From the NCBI GenBank assembly GCA_030762935.1, contig CM060888.1, forward strand, positions 118,555,468 through 118,619,467: a DNA stretch of 64,000 nt. Direction: 5' to 3'. Position numbers and translations under genes: made by a program. The notes beneath the pieces were generated by a model. It saw only the letters and a program-made list of their open reading frames with translations. It made no database searches and was not told where the DNA came from. The stretch is from Hymenopus coronatus (Eukaryota; Arthropoda; Insecta; Mantodea; Hymenopodidae). Shown one piece after another: positions 21,673-31,760 of this stretch (its first letter is position 1; the number at the start of each line of letters is the position of its first letter).

Positions 21673-22935
21673 TTACATGTGAATCTGACGATTCATGTAG
21701 TCATGTGCGAGCTTTGACCCCGCTGCCCTGGTGTTCGAACGGAGCTGTACAGGAGCGTTACGGAGTTCAGTGTTGTATCTGTGCCCCTCAGCCTGTGCAG
21801 GAAGAGGAGCACTGTTTTGCTGGCGATTTGATCTGAATAACTCGGCGGAGTAGGCAGCCTGCTGCAGGAGAACCTGTTTGAGCTGTGCTGAGACGCCTTC
21901 TACACGTGCTGACAAGTCAGCTGCTGTAGACTGCAATGTTGTGATTGCTGTGGTGGTGGAAGCTTGTAGTTCCTGAAGCTTCTCGTGTATGACGCTGGAG
22001 AATGCCTCTTCTAGCGCAGCTAAGCGGGCGCCGACGTTCAGGATCTCCGCGTGGAGGTCCTGAATAGCATCCCGCGTCGCTGCGTCAGTTGAGGGTTCAG
22101 GCGGTGTGGCGTCGGTGTTGTAGTTCTGCGGTGGTGTCTTCCTAAGCCTCGGGTATTGAGGGCACTGGGATTGTCCCGTGAAGTGACCTGTGCCACGACA
22201 GGTGGCACAGAACCGGCGGCGGTGACGAAGATCATGACCTCTACAGTCTGCGGTGGCGGAGTTGGCACCACAACAGTGGCACCGCGGCGGAGAGGTACAG
22301 GCATCGGCCGTGTGACCGTAGGCGCAGCAGCGTCTGCAAGGCTTTTGTCGTTCCCTTTGGCTCGCCTCAACAACAAGCAGTTGCCCTAACAAGGGCAACC
22401 CAGTCGCTAAGGCAGCCTCCAGATCCGCACGATCCCGCAGTTCGACCCTCATCAGTGGTGTTGGTCCCCGGCCATTGACTATGCGAGTAGCCCTCAAGCA
22501 TGAGGGCCACTGCGACTTCGCTGCGGCGGTGAAGAGCCGGGTGGAAAGGTCCCTAGGGACCCCCCGAACCACGGCGCTGAACCGGGAAGTGGAGCTCTGC
22601 GCAGTCGGCGACTGCGGCTGCAATCGCCGAGGTGAAGCGCTGCTAGCGGTCGGTGAAGTAGCGGCGGCTGGCGGAGGCGATTCAATTAAGGCAGGAGTTG
22701 CCTCGGGTATCGCCGTCGATGTTGAGGCAATACTCTCGGCGGAGGTGGCCTTCCTAGAGGCTGCGGCTCGGCGTTGCTTGTTCTTCCCCATCGAAGCAGA
22801 GACCTGACACTGCCGAGCTGCTCGAAGAAGGTTTCCTTCTGACGGACCTGGGAGAGGAGGTTCATAGAAAGCTGCCATCTGGTTGGGAGGAGAAGGACTT
22901 TCCAATGAGCAACATCGGCGCCATCTGTTCGACAC
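21673..22935 (-). CDS. Intact LINE ORF1 protein (gag-like, zinc knuckles, coiled coil)
   Basis: This 420-codon frame is open without any stop. Its product is an ORF1-type nucleic-acid-binding protein of a Jockey-like LINE. Residues about 118-190 resemble the region that precedes CCHC knuckles (RFSAVVRGVP, then VELRDRADLEAAL). The first knuckle is C200-x2-C203-x4-H208-x4-C213. A less regular cysteine/histidine cluster spans 219-234, and a third knuckle is C243-x2-C246-x4-H251-x6-C258. Residues 289-365 are leucine- and alanine-rich with heptad-like spacing, probably a coiled coil for oligomer formation. This order, knuckles before coiled coil, is unlike L1 ORF1. The start may be the internal methionine 49 (codon ending at 22791, MGKNKQRR) because residues 1-48 are poorly structured. 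No ORF2 follows. Confidence 0.75.
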   Translation of the reverse strand: MSNRWRRCCSLESPSPPNQMAAFYEPPLPGPSEGNLLRAARQCQVSASMGKNKQRRAAASRKATSAESIASTSTAIPEATPALIESPPPAAATSPTASSASPRRLQPQSPTAQSSTSRFSAVVRGVPRDLSTRLFTAAAKSQWPSCLRATRIVNGRGPTPLMRVELRDRADLEAALATGLPLLGQLLVVEASQRERQKPCRRCCAYGHTADACTSPPRCHCCGANSATADCRGHDLRHRRRFCATCRGTGHFTGQSQCPQYPRLRKTPPQNYNTDATPPEPSTDAATRDAIQDLHAEILNVGARLAALEEAFSSVIHEKLQELQASTTTAITTLQSTAADLSARVEGVSAQLKQVLLQQAAYSAELFRSNRQQNSAPLPAQAEGHRYNTELRNAPVQLRSNTRAAGSKLAHDYMNRQIHM

Positions 22936-22991
22936 TGACTACACTGTATAACCCCTAAACTTATTTGAAACATAGAAGGTAAATCAGAATG

Positions 22992-23579
22992 ACCAGTATT
23001 CACCTTATCAACCAGAGAAAACCACGAAGAACCTATGGTCTAAGTGACCAGCCTGAGAAGTATTGAGGCATCTCGCTCGGTAAATATTGCTTAAGTCTAC
23101 TGTTATTTCCCTATACTTAATGTAGATGATAAAATTTATGTAAACGTTTATCCCATTAAAATGAAATGATGAGTATCAGTTTTGAATAATATATTAGGAT
23201 TAGCATTAACTTACGAACGAGGCTCTCAGTCACTGGGGCAGAGCACTGCACGCGAATCCTTGTGCAACTTACGAGACTTTAGGGAGGGGGGTCGACCAGA
23301 TCCGGAGCCCATTCACAAGCCCGGGCCTTCAGAGGTCCACCAAAAGCTCAGGCGGGCGCCGTAAAGACGCCAGAAAGAAACGTCTACGGTGCACAAGCCA
23401 CCACCCAGCCGCAATCCGCCAAACCCTGTCGCCTGATCCTTCAACCCTGAAACAGATGATAGTGAAGTAATGGACAGGAAATTTTAGGAAAGTAGTGAAC
23501 CTTCCCAACATTCGCCTAGCCACCCGGAGGACCTTCGGCCATGCCGCCATCTCGCTCGGTTTGTAATATTATTTACTGA
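22992..23579. other. GC-rich flank with a 13-bp direct repeat
   Basis: CATCTCGCTCGGT occurs at 23069-23081 and 23548-23560, 479 bp apart. Read on the minus strand, both begin ACCGAGCGAGATG and are followed by different sequence. Two readings are possible: the 5' starts of two SINE-like elements on the minus strand, or a 13-bp target duplication around an insert at 23082-23547. No poly(A), no clear B box and no gene were seen. Confidence 0.45.
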
Positions 23580-23622
23580 AGTGGTAGAGAAAGTCACATG
23601 AATAGAACCTATTAGATCTTTT
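23580..23622 (+). mobile_element. TPE tail relic
   Basis: GTGGTAGAGAAAGTCACATG followed by AATAGAACCTATTAGATC matches the last 40 bp of TPE. It is the only TPE trace between 20.6 and 26.4 kb. Confidence 0.6.
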
Positions 23623-25084
23623 TAAATTCAATTATAATTAATCTATAAGATTAAGTATCGTACGAATCACTGGTATGTGATGCCCCTACACCTCAGATGG
23701 TGTTATTGGCAAGCACGAGTCATGAAACAAACAGGTTTTTCCCGTTATCAGCAAACGTGTCCAAAGCTTTCAGATAAAGATGCAAAAGACAGTTTGCCTA
23801 CTTATAGGACTGCTTATGACTCGGGCGGTTTCGAGGTGCTCTTGAATATTCTTTTGCCAACCACGAGTACGTTGTACCACTTTATATTCTATTCCTGCTC
23901 TTCACTTTATATTCTATTTAACATGCTGTTAAATGAGCAAATGTTTAATTTAGTTTCACGAGTTAGTGGCAGTAAAATAAACATCGTGTCTCACTTTTTT
24001 GCTTAACGTTATCTATAATCTATCTATGGTAGTATTCTGATAGTACTCTTGCCTTTGTTATCTTTATCATTTTCTTCCTCAATCCTCAAGATTACTAACG
24101 TTAATTATGTCTAAAATATAATAGATATTAACAGCGTTTGCACCCGAGCTTAGTTTCCCAGTTATTGTCTTTTGTGACTAAAGTTATAAGTTTTTTAGCG
24201 GGGTTTTATAAAGCAATGAACCCCTTAATGTTAACCACTCGACCTTTAAAATAAGATTTTTAAACCTAATAACAAAAAATTAAAGATTCCCAACCTACCG
24301 TGTTACGTCCTTTAGCGTGGGCCTGGCAAGCGGCTTTGTTCCTGGATAACTATCTAACCCACGCTCACCGTGATGCGTTTTGTTGATATACCTTTATTGA
24401 CGTTGAAAACTATGTTTTAATATAAACATAGAATCTGAGCAACAACGTCCACATCGCTTGCATTCGCGAGCATCTCTTAATAAGTGGTCCCGCCTGTCTT
24501 CTTCAGCATTTATAATCTCTCAGCAGTGAAACATATAGCCGAACCCCAGTTATTGTCTCCGGTACTAATACCTCCTCCCCAAAAGCATTTATAAACAGCG
24601 TGAAACGGTACTGCAGTCCATTATAGAGTACTTATCTGCTCCTTAATAAGCGTTTAACATTTCAGTCGCGGTTTTCCAGCTAAGATTTCAGTTTAAATAA
24701 ACTATTGTTGATATAAGTCATTGGTTGCCTGGACTATTTTCGTCATCTATTTCAATAGTACTTTATAGACAACGAATAGTTAACTTGGATTAGACCTGTT
24801 CAGAATGACTCACACTAATAAAGAAACAATAACCATCTATTTTAATGGTATCCGGAGTGCGTATAGTGTGTGCATTATTCCTGGGATCGTTTTACCCTAC
24901 GCTTAATAAATGAATTGAAGTATATCTAAAATGTAAATTATCACAGAGGTCCAAATTTATCTGCAAACATTTGCATTCATTAAATTTACTGATTATAATC
25001 TACAAATTTGTTTGTAGATTATAAACTATGGACTTTTCCTTAGTTTTCATTATATTATGAAAAATTAACAAAAGTGAGCCGGCA
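23623..25084. other. Unassigned AT-rich sequence
   Basis: No frame with known motifs was found. The 109-codon plus-strand frame at 23677 has no recognisable domain. A patch of balanced composition lies at 24295-24620. A perfect stem-loop lies at its right end (24994-25023). I cannot say more without a homology search. Confidence 0.35.
24994..25023. repeat. Perfect 13-bp stem-loop
   Basis: TATAATCTACAAA (24994-25006) and TTTGTAGATTATA (25011-25023) are exact reverse complements with a 4-nt loop. It lies about 60 bp before the LINE reverse-transcriptase relic. It is AT-rich and no T run follows, so it is not called a terminator. Confidence 0.85.
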
Positions 25085-25800
25085 TGAATTCTTAGGCATA
25101 TCTAATAATGGATGTAAACTTAAGCTGGAGGGAATATATCAATTATGTATGTAATACAACTAATAAGTTAATATATCTCTTAAGGCATTTTAAAATATTT
25201 AAAAAGTATATTCTTTTGTTGTTAAACCACGTTGCAACTTATGCAAATTTATTATATGGTATAAAGATATGGGGAGCAGTAGCAAATGTTAAATAGATTA
25301 TTCATCCTGTAAAAGTAATGTGTTAATATTATAACCAATATGCTACCCACAGAATAATGTAGAAATACATTCATAAACAATGATATTCTTATGCTGTACT
25401 CGTTATACACATAAGGCAATACTATTTGTAAGAGAAAGAGGTCAAACTGCAAACAACAATGTGCATAACTACCAGTGTAATATCGAAATAACGGAGTCAA
25501 TTACAGATTTGAATATATTTAAGAAGCTACTGAAAAAGATGTACATGTTATGGGAACTGTATTGTTCAACAAATTGCCACAAAATGTCAAACTATTAAAT
25601 GGGACAACCTTTAAGAGAAAACTTAAAACTTAAGAAATGCATCTATTCCATAAACGAATTGTATAATGGACATAGTGACCAAATTGAATGTAGAATTTAA
25701 CAATGCTGTAATTTGTATAAAGCATATCTATGAGCAATCAAGACTATTGTTATGATTATTGCTATTATTATTATTATTATTATTATTTTATTATTTTTAT
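25085..25800 (+). pseudogene. 3' end of a LINE: reverse transcriptase C-terminus and (ATT)n tail
   Basis: A FLGI-type motif (about 25090) is followed, after a frame change, by DVNLSWREYINYVC and then LLYGIKIWG. This is the order seen at the end of the reverse-transcriptase domain in Jockey/CR1-like LINEs (LGI-D--L-W--HI, then YGI--WG). Further on, VHNYQCN and LFNKLPQNVKLLNGTTFKRK match the C-terminal HNYNTRNK and LYNKLP motifs. At least two frame changes and a stop after FKRKLKT show decay. The copy ends in (ATT)n at about 25762-25795, which fits a microsatellite-type LINE tail. Confidence 0.7.
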
Positions 25801-26006
25801 AGCCCCCTTTAACTCCTATGGCCATAGCGGGGGCTTTGACTTGTGAAACAATGTAGGTTTAGAACGTTAGGTTACTCACTTTTATACTACTAAACACACT
25901 CATTCACTCTTCCAGACTCTGTGAGGGATAGGAAATAATTCTGGTTAAAGAAAAAATCCCCTCCGAGTGAGAATTCAGCTCGCTGACCACTCGAACACGG
26001 AAGCAG
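25796..26006 (-). repeat. SINE-like element with tRNA-derived head
   Basis: On the minus strand the head near 26006 reads GTGTTCGAGTGGTCAGCGAG, close to the tRNA-derived sequence at 4662-4735, but the B-box part is missing. The body continues through AGAATTATTTCC to a short GC stem: AGCCCCC (about 25801-25807) pairs with GGGGGCT (about 25829-25835), with a central ATGGCCAT palindrome. It abuts (ATT)n runs on both sides (25762-25795 and 26009-26035). Confidence 0.5.
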
Positions 26007-26417
26007 TCATTATTATTATTATTATTATTATTATTACAGCAGCTTAGATATCCGTTGCAAGTCATAGCTTTTTCTTAGGTTAAAAGTTGCTCAACTTTGC
26101 TTAGATTAGTGGAAGGAAAAAGAAAATAAAAATCAACCTAGGAGCACAAGACGGATGACTCTGTGACGTGCCGTGTTGTCAACTTAGCACGAATGTGTCA
26201 GCTAACAGATGTCAGTAACAAAATATGACACCGCGACAAAACAGAATAAACAAAATTCGTTAGAGAATCATTTCTCAACGCCGGCAGTCAGGCGTGCTTG
26301 ACAACCTCATGGATACTACATCAAGTGACTTTGTTTTCATTTCTTGTTAGCATCTTTCTAATGTAACATTCGCCTATAATAATAATGCTTTTTAAGATGC
26401 ACTTTTAATGTAAAATT
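26007..26417. other. Microsatellite and unassigned spacer
   Basis: It begins with (ATT)n (about 26009-26035). The rest has no recognised feature. Confidence 0.5.
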
Positions 26418-27135
26418 AAAAAAAATCTTATGTATTTCATTCACATCACTTTCTCTACATTTCTGCAACGATTTTATTTTAAAATGCTTATGCTTCTATT
26501 CCCTTCATTCTAATTGAGAAAAATTAGCAGGAATAGTCCTATGACCTGCTTCCTTGTAAGTAGAAGCGAAGTAAGGGAGTACCATAGGTTAAAGTGATAG
26601 TCAAAAGCTGGTTGCTATGTGACAAAAGTTCCTTTGTTTGTATGGACATGATTGTTGACAAATTCCTGTATGAGCAAAGTATACGTTTTTTAAAGCTGAA
26701 ACCAATAACAAGGAATATTTCGAAAACGATCAACTCCACAAAAAACATATATAACACAAATTGTGTTTTAACGGCTGTACATTTTTTGTTGGTAAGTTTT
26801 TGTCCATCTCTTACGGTTTAGCAATTATAAAAAATTCCATAAAATTCATCCAGAATAAAGTAGTCTTCAGAGGCTATTCCCTGAAAATGCAAGATATACA
26901 TTTGATTTGTCGCGCAAATATCTTTAATTTACGATATTTTAATCAAAATCGTTAAAGCCATTTTTGAGAAAATCAACATTTTATACATTTTTTCCATGTA
27001 AAGGGTGGGGGAATTTTCTTAAAAATCTTCGTGTTGCATCCTTGGAAGATCCCAATCTTATATACCAAGTTTGATATTAACGGTCTTTTCGTTTTTGAGC
27101 TATGCTGTCCACAGACACACAGGGACCTTTTTCTA
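26418..27135 (-). mobile_element. TPE copy 22, head missing
   Basis: Minus-strand copy with the first tail subtype (TCTACATTTCTGCAACGA). The match stops near 27135 at CACACAGGGACCTTTTTC, just before the head palindrome. The next copy starts at exactly this point in the same orientation. Confidence 0.8.
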
Positions 27136-27746
27136 AAAATCTGATGTGTACCATTCACATGACTTTCTCTATATCCCTGCAACAAATTATTCTTAAAACG
27201 CTTATACTTCTATTTACTTTATGCTAATCACAAAAAAATAGCAGAAAGTCTTATTACTTGCTTCCTTGTAAGTAGAAGCGAAATAAGGGACTACCATAGG
27301 TTAAAGTGATAGTCAAAAGCTGGTTGCTATGTCAATGAAGTTCCTTTGTTTATATGGATCGGAGTTGACAAGTTCCTGTATGAGAAAAATATGCTTTTCA
27401 TAGCAGAAACCAAAAATAAGGAATGTCTCAAAAACGACGAACTCCACGAAAAAATGTATATAACATAGATTGTGTGTTTTAACGTGCTCTACATTTTTTG
27501 TGTAGTAAGTTTTTGTCCATCTCTTACGGTTTAGCAGTTATTCAAAATTCAGTAAAATTCATCCAGAATAAACTACTGTTCAGAGGCTATTCCCAGAAAA
27601 TTCAAGATATACATTTTATTTGTCAGGTAAATATCTTTAATATACGAAATGTTAATCAAAATTGTTAGAGCCATTTTTGAGAAAATCAAAATTTTCGAAA
27701 AAAGTTCCATGTTAAGGGTAGTTGGAAGTGGGGGATTTTTTCTCAA
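27136..27746 (-). mobile_element. TPE copy 23, cut by the GGAT satellite
   Basis: It begins with AAAAATCTGATGTGTACC directly after copy 22. It matches the reference through the C-rich block (read here as GTGGGGGATTTTTTCTCAAA), then turns into GGAT repeats at 27747. The missing part is the whole head side. The satellite boundary therefore lies inside a transposable element. Confidence 0.85.
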
Positions 27747-27774
27747 ATGGATGAGACGTGATGGATAGGATGGA

Positions 27775-28650
27775 TGGGTTGGATGTAATTGATGGATAAA
27801 TGGGATGGATGTATTTCGTGAATGGGAAGGGATTGATAGGACTGGATGCGAGGGATGAGATGGGATGGATGGGATGGGATGGTTAGGAAGTAACAATGGG
27901 ATGAATGGATGGGATGGTTGAATGGGATGGATGAATGGGGGGATGGATGGATGGATGGTATGGTTTGATGTGATGAAATGGTAGGATGGATGGATGGGAT
28001 GGAAGGCTTAAATGGATGGAAGGGATGGATAGATGGGATTGATGCGATAGGATGGATGGCATGGAATGAATGGGATGGACGGAATGGAATGGACGGTATG
28101 GGATGGATGGGATGGTATTTTTGGGATGCATGTATTTGTTGGGATGATTGGGATGGGATAGATGGGATAGATAGAATGGATGGATGGGATGGAATCATGC
28201 GTTGGGATGGATAGTACGGGATGGATGGAATGCTATGAATGGGATGGATAGATGGGACGAATGAATGGGATGGATGAACAGATTGATGGGATTGATGGAT
28301 GAATGGGATGGACGGGATCGGATGGATGCATAAGTTGGATGGATGGATGTGATGGATGGGTTCGGTTGTATGGGAAGGATAAGACGAAATGAATGGGAAA
28401 GGCTAGATGGGATGGATGGGATATTTTGGATTTGATGGATGGGATGAATGGAATGCAATGGACGGGATGGATAAATGGGATGGAAGGATTAAATTGATGA
28501 TTGGCTTGGATGGTATGGATGGGATGGATGGGAAGGAATGTATTGAAACGAGAAGGATAGGTAGGAATGGATGGTGTGGGATGGATGGGATGGAATATAT
28601 GGGTTGGATGGATGGCTTGGAATGATGGGATGAATTGGATGGATGCATGG
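27775..28650 (+). repeat. Array segment also found at 38.9-39.5 and 41.6-42.3 kb
   Basis: Rare phrases identify the copies. GTTGGATGTAATTGATGG and GGACTGGATGCGAGGGATG occur here (27778 and 27839) and at 41648 and 41709. ATGGAATCATGCG followed by a GGATGG phrase occurs at 28190 and 38924. GATAAGACGAAATGAATGG or close variants occur at 28377, 41984 and 39134. The matching blocks are hundreds of bp long, so the array has a dispersed higher-order structure and is not a random mix of short units. Confidence 0.7.
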
Positions 28651-28859
28651 TATGTTTGCTTGTGATTAATGGATGCGATGGTAGGATGGGACGGATGGAT
28701 GGGATAGATGGGATGCATGAAATAGGATGGATAGGATTGGTGGATGGTATGAATGAATGGGAAGGATGGGATGGTTGGAAGGGATGAATGGGATGGATGG
28801 ATCAGATGGATGGATGGTTTGGATTGGATGGAAAGGGAAAGGATGGATGAGATGTGATG

Positions 28860-31760
28860 GATGGAATGCAATGGAAGCGATGCGATGATTGGAATGGAAT
28901 GGATGGGATGGGCTGGATGGGTTGGTTAAGATGGATGCAAGGGATGGGGTGGGATGGATGGGATAGATGGATGAGATGAATGGATGGGATGGGAGGTAGG
29001 ATGGGATTGGATGGATGGATGAATGGATGGATCGATGACGTGGATGGAATAATTGAATGGACGGATGGGATGGATAGATGGAAAGGATGGGAGTGATGGA
29101 TGGATGGGATGGATGGGATGGATGTGATGGATGGATGCGATTGATGGGGTGGAATGGATGGCATTAATGGGATGGAATGAGTGGTATGGGATGGATGGAT
29201 ATAATAAATGGATGGGTTGGTGATATGAGATTGATGGGAGGGATAGGATGGGATGGATGTATGGGATAGGATGGGATGGAGGGGTGGGATGCATGGATGG
29301 GAAGGATGGATGGGATAGATGGATGGTAAGGGAGGGATGGGATAGATAGGATGGGATTGATGTAATGGATGAATGCGATAGATGGTTGAGATGGATGTAA
29401 GGAGGGATGGATGTGATGGATAGATGGATGTGATGGATGGACGATGTGGATGGCTTGGATGTATGAGATCGGATGCGTGGAATGAGATGAAGGAGATGAA
29501 ATAGATGTGGTGTGATGGATGGGTAGCGTATGGAATATTGGGATGGGATGACTGGAATGAATGCTTGCAGTGGATGAATGGGATGGATGAATGGGGTGAA
29601 TGGAATGGATGGGTTGGATTGGATGGATAGATGGGATGAATTGGTGGGATTGATAGGATGGATGGATGGAAGGATTGGATGGGATGGTTGCATGTGATTA
29701 ATGAATGAGATGGAAGGATGGTATGGAATGCGATGGATGGATGATATGGATGGGATGGTTGCATGTGATTAATGAATGGGATGGATAGATTGGATGGATG
29801 GGATGTATGGAATGCGATGAATGGGATGGAGGTGATGGAATGTATGGAATGCGATGAATGGGATGGAGGTGATGGGATGAATGGAATTGATGCGATGGAT
29901 GGATGGGATGGATGGATTGGATGAATGGATGGGATGGGTTGGATGGAATGGATGGAACGGATGCATGGGATGGACGGAGAGGGTGAATGGAGGGAATGGA
30001 TAGATGGGATGCATGGGATGGATGGGATGGGATGGATGCATGCGCTGGATGTGATGGATGGGAGGGATTAGATGGGATGAATGGAATAGATAAGATGGGA
30101 TGGATATAATGCATGGATGGGATGGATGGATTTTATGGATGGATAGAAAGATGGATGGATGGATGTGATGAATGGATGGATGGGTGTTATGAATGAGATG
30201 GATGGCTGGGATGGATGGATGTGATGGATGTAATGGATAGATGGGATAGAATGGGAAGCATGGGATGGTCGTAATGGATGGATGGGTAGGATGGAATGGA
30301 TGGATGGGATGGGAAATAATAGATGGGATGGATTGGATGGAATGCGATGGATGCGATGCTATGATTGGAATGGAATGGATGAGATGGGCTGGATGGGATG
30401 GATAAGATGGATGGATGGGATGTAAGGGATGGGGTGGGATGGATGGATGTGATGGATGAGATGAATGGATGGGATGGGAGGTAGGATGGGATAGGATGGA
30501 TGGATGGATGGATGGATCGATGACGAGGATGGAATAATTGAATGGACGGATGGGATGGCTAGATGCAAAGGATGGGAGTGATGGATGTGATGGATGGATG
30601 CGATTGATGGGGTGGAATGGATGGCATTAATGGGATGGAATGAGTGGTATGGGATGGATGGATATAATGAATGGATGGGTTGGTTGTATGGGATTGATGG
30701 GAGGGATAGGATGGGATGGATGGAATGGATGGGATAGGATGGGATGGAGGGGTGGGATGCATGGATGGGAAGGATGGATCGGATGTATGGTATGGGAGGG
30801 ATGGGATAGATAGGATGGGATTGATGTAATGGATGAATGGGATAGATGGTTGGGATGGATGGAAGGAGGGATGTGATGGATGGGATGGATAGATGGATGT
30901 GATGGATGGACCATGTGGATGGTTTGGATGGATGAGATCGGATGCTTGGAATGAGATGAACGAGATGAAATGGATGTGGTGTGATGGATGGGATGGGATT
31001 GGAATAATGGGATGGGAGACTGGAATGAATGGTTGCAGTGGATGAATGGGATGGATGGATGGGTTGGATTGGATGGATAGATGGGATGAATTGGTGGGAT
31101 TGATAGGATGGATGGATGGGATGAATGGATGGGATGGTTGCATGTGATTAATGAATGAGATGGAAGGATGGGATGGATAGGATGGATGGGTTGGATGGGA
31201 TGGTTGCATGTGATTAATGAATGGGATGGAAGGATGGGATGGATAGACTGGATGGATGGGATGTATGGAATGCGATGAGACTGGGATGGAGAAGATGGGA
31301 TGAATGGAATTGATGCGATGGATGGTTTGGATGAATGGATGGTATGGTTTGGATGGGTTGGATTGAATGGATGGAACGGATGCATGGGATGGACGGAGAG
31401 GGTGAATGGATGGAATGGATAGTTGGGATGCATGGGATGGATAGGATGGGATGGTTGCATGCGCTGGATGTGATGGATGGGAGGGATTAAATGGGATGAA
31501 TGGAATGGATATAAGATGTGATGGATAGTATGCATGGATGGGATGGATTGATTTTATGGATGGATAGAAAGATTGATGGATGGATGTGATGAATGGATGG
31601 ATGGGTGTTATGAATGGGATGGATGGATGTGATGGATGTAATGGATAGATGGGATAGGAAGGGAAGCATGGGATGGTCGTAATGGATGGATGGGTAGGAT
31701 GGATGGGATGGAAGGGATGGATTTATGGGATAGATGGGATGGGAAATAATAGATGGGATG
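28860..31760 (+). repeat. Tandem duplication of about 1.45 kb within the array
   Basis: The block from about 28860 to 30340 is followed by a second version from about 30350 to 31760. Shared marker phrases in the same order are GATGGGAGGTAGGATGGG (28989 and 30474), ATCGATGACG (29031 and 30516), GGAGGGGTGGGATGCATGG (29279 and 30747), GTGATTAATGAATGGGATGG (29765 and 31208) and GGGTGTTATGAATG (30181 and 31603). The spacing is 1420-1490 bp and varies through small insertions. Confidence 0.75.

Larger units (their letters stand above)
21302..22991 (-). mobile_element. ORF1-only non-LTR retrotransposon with poly(A) tail
   Basis: On the minus strand an ORF1 (22935 to 21673) is followed by about 340 bp without coding capacity. 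A poly(A) tail follows (plus-strand T run 21302-21334 with a single C). There is no endonuclease or reverse transcriptase frame between ORF1 and the tail. The unit therefore looks like an ORF1-only LINE, either a deletion derivative or a non-autonomous type comparable to the mammalian half-LINE (HAL1) idea. The 5' end is uncertain (about 22990). No target duplication was found. Its GC content is clearly higher than that of the surroundings. Confidence 0.65.

Noticed and set aside
23677..24006. 109-codon plus-strand frame as a gene
   Set aside because: The second half is a hydrophobic AT-rich stretch without a motif. There is no start context or neighbouring exon that supports it.
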